Positions 24,010 through 30,792 of a stretch of 30,792 bases of DNA are shown here, one piece after another. The stretch covers positions 1-30,792 of the forward strand of contig CAZKBT010000038.1 of the NCBI GenBank assembly GCA_964551305.1, in the 5' to 3' direction. Source of the stretch: JBAZDC01 sp041654595. Its GTDB lineage: Bacteria; Pseudomonadota; Gammaproteobacteria; Burkholderiales; Burkholderiaceae_B. The position numbers and the translations under genes were made by a program. The notes beneath the pieces are model-generated. The model had not been told where the DNA came from, made no database searches, and was given only the letters and a program-made list of their open reading frames with translations. Every line of letters starts with the position of its first letter. Position 1 is the first letter of the stretch.

Positions 24010-24641
24010 GTGTGTCAGCTTTCGCAGTCAAGGAAACAGGCTTGGCCGAATCGATACGGCCCGATCTGGCCCGCATCGCAAGTTGGATCGCGCCCGGCAG
24101 CCGCGTGCTGGACCTGGGCTGCGGGGATGGCGAGCTGCTTGCCTATCTGCAAGAGACCCGGAGGGTGGTGGGCGCGGGCGTGGAGATCAGCGACGAACAG
24201 GTCATCGGTTGTGTGCGCCGTGGCGTGCGGGTCATACAGCAGAACCTTGAAGAAGGCCTGGCGCTGTTCGACGATCAGCAATTCGATACCGTCGTGCTGT
24301 CCCAGACTTTGCAATCCATGCATCGCACCGAGCACATCCTGCGCGAAATGGCGCGCGTGGCGCGGTATGGGGTGGTGTCCTTTCCCAACTTCGGCTATTG
24401 GCCGCACGGGTGGTCGATCCTGATGGGACGCATGCCGGTGACGGGGGAAATGCCCTTCCAGTGGTACGACACGCCCAACATTCATTTGTGCACGCTCAAG
24501 GACTTCCAGGATCTGGCCCGTTCGCTGGGGCTGCGCATTACGCATCTGGCCGCTTTCAAGGACAGCAAAGAAGTTAAACTGCTGCGAGGCTGGCGCAGCA
24601 CCTTGGCCGTCTACCGCTTCGAGTCTCCCAACGCCAATTGA
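24006..24641 (+). CDS. metW: Methionine biosynthesis protein MetW
   Basis: The 211-residue protein has the methyltransferase-like SAM-binding motif VLDLGCGDGELL near residue 35 and the MetW-specific stretches SQTLQSMHRTEHILREM and FPNFGYWPHGW. MetW is a partner of MetX in proteobacterial methionine synthesis; its exact function is not settled. The GTG start overlaps the metX stop by 4 bases, indicating translational coupling and shared SAM control. Confidence 0.92.
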   Translation: MSVSAFAVKETGLAESIRPDLARIASWIAPGSRVLDLGCGDGELLAYLQETRRVVGAGVEISDEQVIGCVRRGVRVIQQNLEEGLALFDDQQFDTVVLSQTLQSMHRTEHILREMARVARYGVVSFPNFGYWPHGWSILMGRMPVTGEMPFQWYDTPNIHLCTLKDFQDLARSLGLRITHLAAFKDSKEVKLLRGWRSTLAVYRFESPNAN

Positions 24642-24663
24642 TCCGGAGTCCATTATTGCTTCT

Positions 24664-25896
24664 TTGAGTAACGTCTACGCGAGTCCGCGCGTATTGTCCT
24701 TGCTGGTGCTCGGTTTCGCCAGCGGCCTGCCGCTGGCCCTGACGAGCGGAACCTTGCAAGCCTGGGCCACGGTCGATGGCGTGTCGCTCCAGAACATCGG
24801 TTTCCTGACCCTGGCGGGCACGGCCTATACCCTGAAGTTCCTGTGGGCGCCGCTGGTGGACCGCTATGCGCCGCCGATCCTGGGGCGCCGCCGCGGTTGG
24901 GTGTTCATTTGCCAATTGCTGCTGGCGCTGTGCATCGCTCTGATGGGCTTGTATACCCCCGCCGCCAATTTGGGCGTGCTGGCCGTGCTGGCGATCCTGG
25001 TCGCTTTCCTGTCCGCCACGCAGGACATAGCGTTCGATGCCTACAGCACCGACGTCCTGCGCAATGAAGAGCGCGCGGCGGGCGCCGCCGTCAAAGTCCT
25101 GGGCTATCGCCTGGCCATGATTGTGTCGGGAGGCTTGGCGCTGGTGCTGGCCGACACCGTCCTGGGCTGGGGCAACACCTACATCCTGATGGGCGGCTTC
25201 ATGGCGTTGTGCGCGGTGGCCACCCTGATTGCGCCCGAGCCGGAGGTTTCCGTGGCCGCGCCGCGCACGCTGGCGCAGGCCGTGGTCGAGCCGCTGGTCG
25301 AGTTCTTCAACCGACCGGGCGCATGGGCTTTGCTTCTGCTGATTGTGCTGTACAAACTGGGCGACGCCTTCGCGGGCGCGTTGTCGACCACCTTTCTGAT
25401 ACGCGGTGCGGGCTTCAGTAGCGCCGAGGTCGGTGCCGTGAACAAGATTTTCGGGCTGGCCGCGACCATCGTGGGCGCGCTGGCCGGTGGCGCATTGATG
25501 ACGCGCCTGGGGCTGTACCGCTCCCTGTTGTGGTTCGGCTTGCTGCAGGCCGTGTCGAATTTCGGGTATTGGGTGCTGGCGGTGACCCCCGCGCACCTTT
25601 ATTCCATGGGGCTGGTCGTCGCGGTGGAGAATCTGTGCGGCGGCCTGGGCACGGCGGCGTTCGTGGCGCTGCTCATGGCCTTGTGCAACCGGTCTTTTTC
25701 CGCCACGCAGTTCGCTCTGCTGTCGGCCTTGTCGGCAGTGGGTCGGACGTATCTGGCCGGCCCTCTGACGCCCGTCCTGGTGGCGTGGATGGGCTGGCCG
25801 GGCTTCTTTGTCGTGACTGTCTTCATCGCGTTGCCGGGCATATGGCTGCTGGCGCGGCATCGCGCCGAAATAGAGAGATTGGACGCGGAGCCCTGA
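24664..25896 (+). CDS. ampG: AmpG-type muropeptide MFS transporter
   Basis: The 410-residue major-facilitator protein resembles AmpG, which imports anhydro-muropeptides from peptidoglycan turnover into the cytoplasm and thus feeds cell-wall recycling and AmpC induction. Family marks are FASGLPLALTSGTLQAW at the start, LKFLWAPLVDRYAPP, and the TQDIAFDAYSTDVL motif near 118-132. The start is uncertain: a TTG at 24664 opens the family-like N-terminus, but GGAG is 15 bases away, and no ATG is in range. It lies 22 bases after metW. Confidence 0.88.
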   Translation: MSNVYASPRVLSLLVLGFASGLPLALTSGTLQAWATVDGVSLQNIGFLTLAGTAYTLKFLWAPLVDRYAPPILGRRRGWVFICQLLLALCIALMGLYTPAANLGVLAVLAILVAFLSATQDIAFDAYSTDVLRNEERAAGAAVKVLGYRLAMIVSGGLALVLADTVLGWGNTYILMGGFMALCAVATLIAPEPEVSVAAPRTLAQAVVEPLVEFFNRPGAWALLLLIVLYKLGDAFAGALSTTFLIRGAGFSSAEVGAVNKIFGLAATIVGALAGGALMTRLGLYRSLLWFGLLQAVSNFGYWVLAVTPAHLYSMGLVVAVENLCGGLGTAAFVALLMALCNRSFSATQFALLSALSAVGRTYLAGPLTPVLVAWMGWPGFFVVTVFIALPGIWLLARHRAEIERLDAEP

Positions 25897-25898
25897 CC

Positions 25899-26513
25899 AT
25901 GTTTCTATTCCTGTACATCGTGGCCATTACGGCCGAAGCCATGACCGCCGCGTTGATGGCGGGACGGCGTGAAATGGACTGGTTCGGGGTGTGCGTCATT
26001 GCCAGCGTGACGGCACTGGGCGGAGGCACCATGCGCGATATCCTGCTGGGCCACTATCCCTTGACCTGGGTGCTGCACCCCGAATACTTGTGGATTACGG
26101 CGGGGGCGGCCTTGCTGACCGCCGTCATGGCGCCCGTCATGCGGCATTTGCGCCGGCTGTTCTTGTGGCTGGATGCGGTGGGCCTGGTCGTGTTTACGAT
26201 CATCGGCTGCAATATCGCGCTGGAGATGCAGCTGCCCCTGACCATCGTCATCATCAGCGGCATGATTACCGGCTGCGCGGGCGGCGTGCTGCGCGACGTC
26301 CTGTGCAACGACATCCCCCTGCTGTTGCGGGCGGAGCTGTATGCCAGCGTGTCCCTCGTCACCGGGGCCGTCTACATCGGCGCCCGGTACTGGGGCTTGC
26401 ATGACAATATGTCGGTCGTATTGGCCATGACGCTTGGCCTGGCCTTGCGGATGCTGGCCGTGCGCTTCAACTGGCAAATGCCCAAGTTCGTCTACAGCGA
26501 CGACTGGCGGTAG
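25899..26513 (+). CDS. TRIC-channel / UPF0126 family membrane protein
   Basis: The 204-residue protein has about seven membrane segments and two similar halves. Each half carries a glycine-rich motif followed by RD: ALGGGTMRDILLG in the first and GCAGGVLRDVLCND in the second. This is the hallmark of the bacterial UPF0126 (YicG) family, homologous to trimeric intracellular cation channels. Transported ions are unknown. The ATG at 25899, with GGAG 8 bases upstream, begins 2 bases after the ampG stop, so the pair is co-transcribed. It ends 6 bases from the convergent xthA gene. Confidence 0.87.
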   Translation: MFLFLYIVAITAEAMTAALMAGRREMDWFGVCVIASVTALGGGTMRDILLGHYPLTWVLHPEYLWITAGAALLTAVMAPVMRHLRRLFLWLDAVGLVVFTIIGCNIALEMQLPLTIVIISGMITGCAGGVLRDVLCNDIPLLLRAELYASVSLVTGAVYIGARYWGLHDNMSVVLAMTLGLALRMLAVRFNWQMPKFVYSDDWR

Positions 26514-26519
26514 CCGGCC

Positions 26520-27308
26520 TCAAGGTCGCAGATCGATGCCGTAGTCCACCGTCAAGGGAGCGTGGTCGCTGAAGCGCTGTTCTTTATAGATCGACGTCCG
26601 CGCGGCGGCGTCGGCGATGGCCGGCGTGGCGATCTGGTAGTCGATGCGCCACCCTACGTTCTTGGCCCAGGCTTGCCCGCGGTTGCTCCACCACGTATAG
26701 GCTTCGCCCGTCGCGTCCGGGTGCAGGCGGCGATAGACGTCTTTCCAGCCCAGTTCATCGAACACCCGCGTCAGCCATGCGCGCTCCTCGGGCAGGAAGC
26801 CGCTGTTCTTCAGATTGCCCTTCCAGTTCTTCAGGTCGATTTCCTGGTGCGCGATATTCCAGTCGCCGCACAGGATGACTTCACGGCCGCAGCGCGCCAG
26901 TTCGTCCAGGTGCGAAAAGAAATGCTCCATGAAGACGAATTTTGCCGCCTGCCGATGGTCGCCGCTCGAGCCCGAGGGCAGATACACGGAAATCATCGAC
27001 AGCTTGTCGTATACCAGCTCGATGTAGCGGCCTTCCGCATCGATCTCGGGCACGCCCAGGCCCTCGATCACGCGCAAGGGTTCGTGGCGCGTATAGATGC
27101 CCACGCCGCTGTAGCCTTTTTTCTCTGCATAATGAAAATAGCCTTGCATGCCGTCCGGCTCGCGCATGTCGGGCGTCAGATTGTCCGCCTGCGCCTTCAG
27201 TTCCTGCAAGCAGATGAAGTCGGCTTTTTGCGTGGCGATCCAGGGCAGCATGCCTTTGTTGAAGGCGGAGCGGATGCCGTTGAGATTGGCTGAGATGACT
27301 CGTAGCAT
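26520..27308 (-). CDS. xthA: Exodeoxyribonuclease III
   Basis: This 262-residue enzyme of the AP-endonuclease/exonuclease III family repairs abasic sites and removes nucleotides from 3' ends. All active-site motifs are present: ANLNGIRS (Asn near 8), ICLQELK (metal-binding Glu), CGDWNIAH (Asp/Asn), VGWRIDYQIAT and the final SDHAPLTVDY with the catalytic histidine. The open frame continues upstream to 27623, but homology starts at MLRVISANL, giving the ATG at 27308. No good ribosome-binding site precedes it. Confidence 0.92.
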   Translation of the reverse strand: MLRVISANLNGIRSAFNKGMLPWIATQKADFICLQELKAQADNLTPDMREPDGMQGYFHYAEKKGYSGVGIYTRHEPLRVIEGLGVPEIDAEGRYIELVYDKLSMISVYLPSGSSGDHRQAAKFVFMEHFFSHLDELARCGREVILCGDWNIAHQEIDLKNWKGNLKNSGFLPEERAWLTRVFDELGWKDVYRRLHPDATGEAYTWWSNRGQAWAKNVGWRIDYQIATPAIADAAARTSIYKEQRFSDHAPLTVDYGIDLRP

Positions 27309-27310
27309 AA

Positions 27311-27336
27311 GGATGTGGATGTTTCGGATGCGGATG
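27311..27336. repeat. Four GGATG repeats before xthA
   Basis: Two copies of GGATGNGGATG (27311-27321 and 27326-27336) stand four bases apart in the leader just upstream of the xthA start. Function is unknown. Confidence 0.5.
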
Positions 27337-27377
27337 AATGGCGCATGGCGCGGTGAATCGTCAATTGTAGGCGAAGC

Positions 27378-27394
27378 CCGGCCGCGCGGGCCGG
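27378..27394 (-). terminator. GC-rich hairpin after the dioxygenase gene
   Basis: Perfect 6-base arms CCGGCC and GGCCGG enclose a 5-base loop, 6 bases past the dioxygenase stop codon on the minus strand. No T-run follows, so termination is only a possibility. Confidence 0.3.
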
Positions 27395-27400
27395 CGCCCG

Positions 27401-28198
27401 CTACCGGCCGAAACGAAAGCTCGAGGCCGTAATGAATCCGAAGGCCGTGTTCTCGTGATACACACAGGTCGAGGGTTCGTTTTCGGCCGCGCCCAGCGCC
27501 GTCATCAGCGGAATCAGGTGGTCTTCGCGGGCGTGCGCGATCCGTGCGGCAGGGGCGTGTTCCCACTGTTCGATGAGCGCCAGCCGCTCGGCGGCGGGCT
27601 GGCGCAGCGCATCCTGCAGCCATGCATCGAACAGCGCGGACGGCTCCGCGCCTTGGGGGCCCAGCATGCGCAGGTTGTGATAGCTCAGTCCGCTGCCCAT
27701 GATGAGTACGTTTTCGTCGCGTAGCGGGGCCAGGGCGCGCCCCATGGCCACGTGCAGGACCGGGTCGTGGTTCTTGTCGATCGATAACTGGACGATGGGC
27801 ACGTCCGCGTGGGGGTACATGACGTAGGCGGGGACGAAGGTCCCATGGTCGAAGCCGCGATCGGGATCGAGATGCGCCGGCAGACCTGCGCTGGCCAGCA
27901 GCTGCGCCACTCGATCGGCCAGCGCGGGCGAGCCCGGCGCGGGATACTGGATGCGATAGGTATGGGGTGGAAAACCGCGATAGTCATACAGCATGGCGGG
28001 CGCGGGATGCGACATGACGCCGAAGCTGCCTTCCGTTTCCCAGTGGGCGGACACCATCAGGATCGCTGCCGGCCGTCTTCCCAGCTGGTAGGGGATGGCC
28101 CGTAGGCTGGCCGCCAGGCGTTCATGGCCTTCCCGCATCTCGGGAACGTAGGGCCACGGGCCGCCGCCGTGTGAAATGAAATAGGTGGGTAAGGTCAA
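27401..28198 (-). CDS. LigB-like class III extradiol dioxygenase family protein (YgiD/DODA-like)
   Basis: The protein of about 265 residues has the metal-binding pattern of the DODA/YgiD branch: ISHGGGPW (histidine), VSAHWET (histidine), FDHGTFVP and a late HAREDHLIPL. These enzymes use a non-haem metal to open catecholic rings; E. coli YgiD cleaves L-DOPA. I place the start at the TTG (28198), giving MTLPTYFISHGGG; an upstream GTG at 28234 is possible. It is followed upstream on the same strand by the DoxX gene (gap about 50-85 bases), a common pairing. Substrate unknown. Confidence 0.8.
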   Translation of the reverse strand: MTLPTYFISHGGGPWPYVPEMREGHERLAASLRAIPYQLGRRPAAILMVSAHWETEGSFGVMSHPAPAMLYDYRGFPPHTYRIQYPAPGSPALADRVAQLLASAGLPAHLDPDRGFDHGTFVPAYVMYPHADVPIVQLSIDKNHDPVLHVAMGRALAPLRDENVLIMGSGLSYHNLRMLGPQGAEPSALFDAWLQDALRQPAAERLALIEQWEHAPAARIAHAREDHLIPLMTALGAAENEPSTCVYHENTAFGFITASSFRFGR

Positions 28199-28282
28199 TT
28201 TGCTATCGTCCGCATAGGTCGCGCCGAGCACCACCGGCCGCGAGGCGAGGGTGAAGCGCGGCGGCCGGGCGGATTTCCTTGA

Positions 28283-28690
28283 TCAGGTCTTGGCGCGCGC
28301 GGCATCGACGCTCCATGGGCCGGGGCCCGCCGCCGCAAGGTACAGGAATACGAAGCAGAACAGCACGGCGGATTCGCCGCCGTTCAGCATCGGGAACAGG
28401 AAGTTGCCCTGAGGCGCGACGTGGCCGAGAAAATAAGCGAAGGCCGACAAGCCCGACAGCAGGAAGGCGGAAGGCCGCGAGAACAGCCCGATCAACAGCA
28501 GCAGCCCGAAAACGATCTCGATGATGCCGGCAACGCCGACCAAGGAAAATACTTGCAGGTTGTCGAAGTAGGCGACGTGAGGAAAGCCCAGGTGCTTGGC
28601 CGTGCCATGCAGGATGAAAAGATAAGCGCTCACAATGCGCAGTATGCTCAATACCCGGGGAGTCCAAGTGGCGCAAGCGTTTGTCGTCAT
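28283..28690 (-). CDS. DoxX-family membrane protein
   Basis: The 135-residue protein has four hydrophobic segments and the family's RIVSAYLFILHGTAKHLGF and LFSRPSAFLLSGLSAFAYF blocks. DoxX proteins are small inner-membrane proteins of poorly defined role, often linked to redox or sulfur stress. AAGGA is 8 bases before the ATG at 28690. Its dioxygenase neighbour probably shares the transcript. Confidence 0.85.
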   Translation of the reverse strand: MTTNACATWTPRVLSILRIVSAYLFILHGTAKHLGFPHVAYFDNLQVFSLVGVAGIIEIVFGLLLLIGLFSRPSAFLLSGLSAFAYFLGHVAPQGNFLFPMLNGGESAVLFCFVFLYLAAAGPGPWSVDAARAKT

Positions 28691-28784
28691 GGTGATGTCC
28701 TTGAGGTAGGTAAGCCGATCAGGCTGAACATGGATGTGCTACGACTGCAGAGTTTAATGAAATCGCGCCAAGAAAGATACGGTA

Positions 28785-28816
28785 AGCCGTCAAAGCGGCT
28801 CCGCGGCGAGTCGCGG
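28785..28816 (+). promoter_or_regulatory. Two adjacent hairpins in the pyrE leader
   Basis: AGCCG/CGGCT (28785-28800) and CCGCG/CGCGG (28801-28816) form back-to-back 5-base stems with 6-base loops. Seven Ts follow at 28841-28847. The layout recalls UTP-responsive leaders of pyrimidine genes but lacks a stem directly before the T-run. Confidence 0.35.
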
Positions 28817-28863
28817 GACGTGATATGGCGGATAATGGCGTTTTTTTCTTCCTGGTGCTGATC

Positions 28864-29535
28864 ATGTCGGATTCCTCCAATCGAACGGATTTTGTACGGT
28901 TTTCTCTGGAGCAGGGCGTATTGCGCTTCGGCGAGTTCAAGGTCAAGTCGGGCCGGCTGAGTCCGTATTTCTTCAATGCGGGGCTGTTCAATACCGGCGC
29001 TTCGGTGGGACGGCTGGCCGTGTTCTACGCCCAGGCCTTGCTGGATTCGGGCGTCCGGTTCGACATGCTGTTCGGGCCCGCATACAAAGGCATCCCCCTG
29101 TCCACGGCGACGGCGATCGCCCTGGCGAATCATCCGGCCATGGCGGGGTGCGACGTGCCTTTCGCCTACAACCGCAAGGAAGCCAAGGATCATGGCGAAG
29201 GCGGCACCCTGGTCGGGGCGCCGCTGCAAGGCAAGGTCGTGATTATCGACGACGTCATCACCGCGGGAACCTCGGTGCGGGAATCCGTGGACATCATCCG
29301 TGCCGCGGGCGCCGAACCCGCCGCCGTGCTGATCGCCCTGGATCGCATGGAGCGCGCCGGCCCGGACCAGGCCCTGTCCGCGCATTCCGCCGTGCAGGAC
29401 GTGGAGCAGGCTTACGGCATGCCCGTGGTCAGCATTGCATCCTTGACCGATATCATGGCCCTGCTGCAGGACGACGAGACGCTGGAGTCGCATCGCGATG
29501 CCGTGGGCGCGTATCGGGCTCGCTACGGGGTCTGA
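28864..29535 (+). CDS. pyrE: Orotate phosphoribosyltransferase
   Basis: The 223-residue enzyme transfers the phosphoribosyl group of PRPP to orotate, giving OMP in pyrimidine synthesis. It has the PRPP-binding motif VVIIDDVITAGTS near 140-150, the catalytic-loop AYNRKEAKDHGEGG, and the FFNAGLFNTG start region. I chose ATG 28864, where homology starts. An in-frame ATG at 28825 would add 13 residues and has a better-spaced GGGA site, so the true start is uncertain. It converges with gatB. Confidence 0.93.
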   Translation: MSDSSNRTDFVRFSLEQGVLRFGEFKVKSGRLSPYFFNAGLFNTGASVGRLAVFYAQALLDSGVRFDMLFGPAYKGIPLSTATAIALANHPAMAGCDVPFAYNRKEAKDHGEGGTLVGAPLQGKVVIIDDVITAGTSVRESVDIIRAAGAEPAAVLIALDRMERAGPDQALSAHSAVQDVEQAYGMPVVSIASLTDIMALLQDDETLESHRDAVGAYRARYGV

Positions 29536-29599
29536 ACGCGTCCGGGGGCGTCCGTCCCGAGGGTCGAGGGGCTCGGTATCGCGCCGCCCGCCGGGCCGC

Positions 29600-30792
29600 T
29601 CATCCCAGTTTCTGTTTGAGCAAATCGTTGACCTGCTGAGGATTGGCCTTGCCTTTGGCCGCCTTCATTACCTGGCCGACCAGCGAGTTGAACGCTTTCT
29701 GCTTGCCCGCGCGGTATTCCTGCACGATGGCCGGGTTGGCCGCCAGCACCTCGTCGATCATGGCGCCGATGGCGCCGTCGTCGCTGATTTGCTTCAGGCC
29801 TCGAGCCTCGATGATGGCGTCGGCATTGCCGTTTTCTTCGCCGGTCCACATGGCGGCGAAGACGTCCCGGGCGATTTTGTTCGAGATCGTGCCGTCGATG
29901 ATGCGGTTGATCAGGCCCGCCAGGGCGACCGGACCGACCGGACTGGCCGCGATGTCCAGGTCTTCCCGGTTCAAGGCGGCGGACAGCTCGCCCAATACCC
30001 AATTGGCCGCCAGCTTGGCCTGGTCCGCGGGCAACGCGGCGCCGGCCTGCTCGAAATAGGCCGCCATGTCGCGGTCCATGGTCAATTGCGCCGCGTCGTA
30101 GGCGCTCAGGCCCAGGGATGATTCGAAGCGCGCACGCATTTGCGCGGGCAGCTCGGGCATGTCGCGGCGAACCTGCTCGATCCACTCCGGCGAGATGACC
30201 AGCGGCGGCAGGTCGGGGTCGGGGAAGTAGCGGTAATCGTTGGCGTCTTCCTTGCTGCGCATGCTGCGCGTTTCGTCGCGCACGGCATCGTACAGGCGGG
30301 TTTCCTGGACGACGGCGCCGCCGTCTTCGATGAGTTCGATCTGCCGGCGCGCTTCATATAGAATGGCGCGCTCCAGGAAGCGGAACGAGTTGACGTTCTT
30401 GATTTCACAGCGCGTGCCGAATCGGGTTTCGCCCTTGGGGCGCACCGAGACGTTGGCGTCGCAGCGAAACGAGCCCTCCTGCATGTTGCCGTCGCAGATT
30501 TCCAGGTAGCGCACCAAGGTATGGATCTTCTTCATGTAGGCGACGGCTTCCTTGGCCGACCGCATGTCGGGCTCCGACACGATCTCCAGCAGCGGCGTGC
30601 CGGCGCGGTTCAGATCGATACCGGTCAGCCCGTGGAAATCCTCATGCAGCGACTTGCCCGCATCCTCTTCCAGGTGCGCACGCGTGATCCCGATCGTCTT
30701 GCGCTCGCCGTCGTCCAGAACGATCTGCAGCGAACCCCGCTCGACGATCGGCTTTTCATACTGGCTGATCTGATAGCCCTTGGGCAGATCGG
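29600..30792 (-). CDS. gatB: Aspartyl/glutamyl-tRNA amidotransferase subunit B (3' part; 5' end outside the window)
   Basis: About 396 C-terminal residues are present and the frame is open to the right edge. GatB works with GatA and GatC to convert misacylated Glu-tRNA(Gln) or Asp-tRNA(Asn) to the amide form. Recognisable pieces are LPKGYQISQYEKP at the window edge, TGIDLNRAGTPLLEIVSEPDM, the zinc/ATP-region RCDANVSVRP, the kinase-domain stretch ending NDYRYFPDPDLPP, and the C-terminal YqeY-like helical domain ending QQVNDLLKQKLG. Full-length proteins are about 480 residues, so some 85 are missing. The presence of GatB fits Betaproteobacteria. Confidence 0.93.
   Translation of the reverse strand, partial: DLPKGYQISQYEKPIVERGSLQIVLDDGERKTIGITRAHLEEDAGKSLHEDFHGLTGIDLNRAGTPLLEIVSEPDMRSAKEAVAYMKKIHTLVRYLEICDGNMQEGSFRCDANVSVRPKGETRFGTRCEIKNVNSFRFLERAILYEARRQIELIEDGGAVVQETRLYDAVRDETRSMRSKEDANDYRYFPDPDLPPLVISPEWIEQVRRDMPELPAQMRARFESSLGLSAYDAAQLTMDRDMAAYFEQAGAALPADQAKLAANWVLGELSAALNREDLDIAASPVGPVALAGLINRIIDGTISNKIARDVFAAMWTGEENGNADAIIEARGLKQISDDGAIGAMIDEVLAANPAIVQEYRAGKQKAFNSLVGQVMKAAKGKANPQQVNDLLKQKLG

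Noticed and set aside
29536..29599. Bidirectional terminator between pyrE and gatB
   Set aside because: The 64-base convergent gap is GC-rich but I found no stem followed by Ts on either strand.

Overview
The window looks like chromosomal DNA of a betaproteobacterium in the Alcaligenaceae, most like Bordetella or Achromobacter. The basis is the high-GC coding sequence, the metX-metW-ampG block, the convergent pyrE/gatB pair and the abundance of ABC uptake operons. The genus is inferred from gene content and familiar protein sequences; no database search was possible. Almost all sequence is coding, there is no intergenic stretch above about 250 bases, and I saw no rRNA, tRNA, insertion sequence or CRISPR array.

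Region 1 (1-2090) holds one plus-strand gene for an IpaH/SspH-type leucine-rich-repeat E3 ubiquitin ligase, probably a type III secreted effector. It is visibly less GC-rich than its neighbours. Eleven exact 22-residue repeats each carry a cysteine where bacterial effectors of this kind usually carry asparagine. Its 5' end may lie outside the window.

Region 2 (2095-10493) is a seven-gene minus-strand operon with a divergent TetR regulator. In transcription order it encodes a PotABCD-like ABC importer (ATPase, binding protein, two permeases), a CaiC-like acyl-CoA ligase, an enoyl-CoA hydratase-family protein and an AcuI-type acrylyl-CoA reductase. Together they suggest import, CoA activation, dehydration and reduction of a short, perhaps cationic, acid such as a betaine. 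The AT-rich divergent region holds a recognisable promoter overlaid by repeats that could be TetR operators.

Region 3 (10506-18745) is a second minus-strand cluster: aminotransferase, 2-keto-4-pentenoate-hydratase-family protein, atypical SDR, a HisP/HisJ/HisQ/HisM-type polar amino acid importer, a HisN-type phosphatase and a MocR-type regulator. It looks like uptake and breakdown of an unidentified amino-acid-like compound. The MocR protein has lost the PLP-binding lysine and the nearby arginine. Upstream lie a YkvI-type membrane protein and gshA.

Region 4 (21820-30792) is mostly core genome: a small lipoprotein, a LuxR-type DNA-binding-domain-only regulator that overlaps it antisense, a SAM-II riboswitch, metX-metW, ampG, a TRIC/UPF0126 membrane protein, xthA, a LigB-like dioxygenase with doxX, pyrE, and the 3' part of gatB running off the right edge. 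Methionine synthesis appears to be controlled by SAM through the riboswitch.
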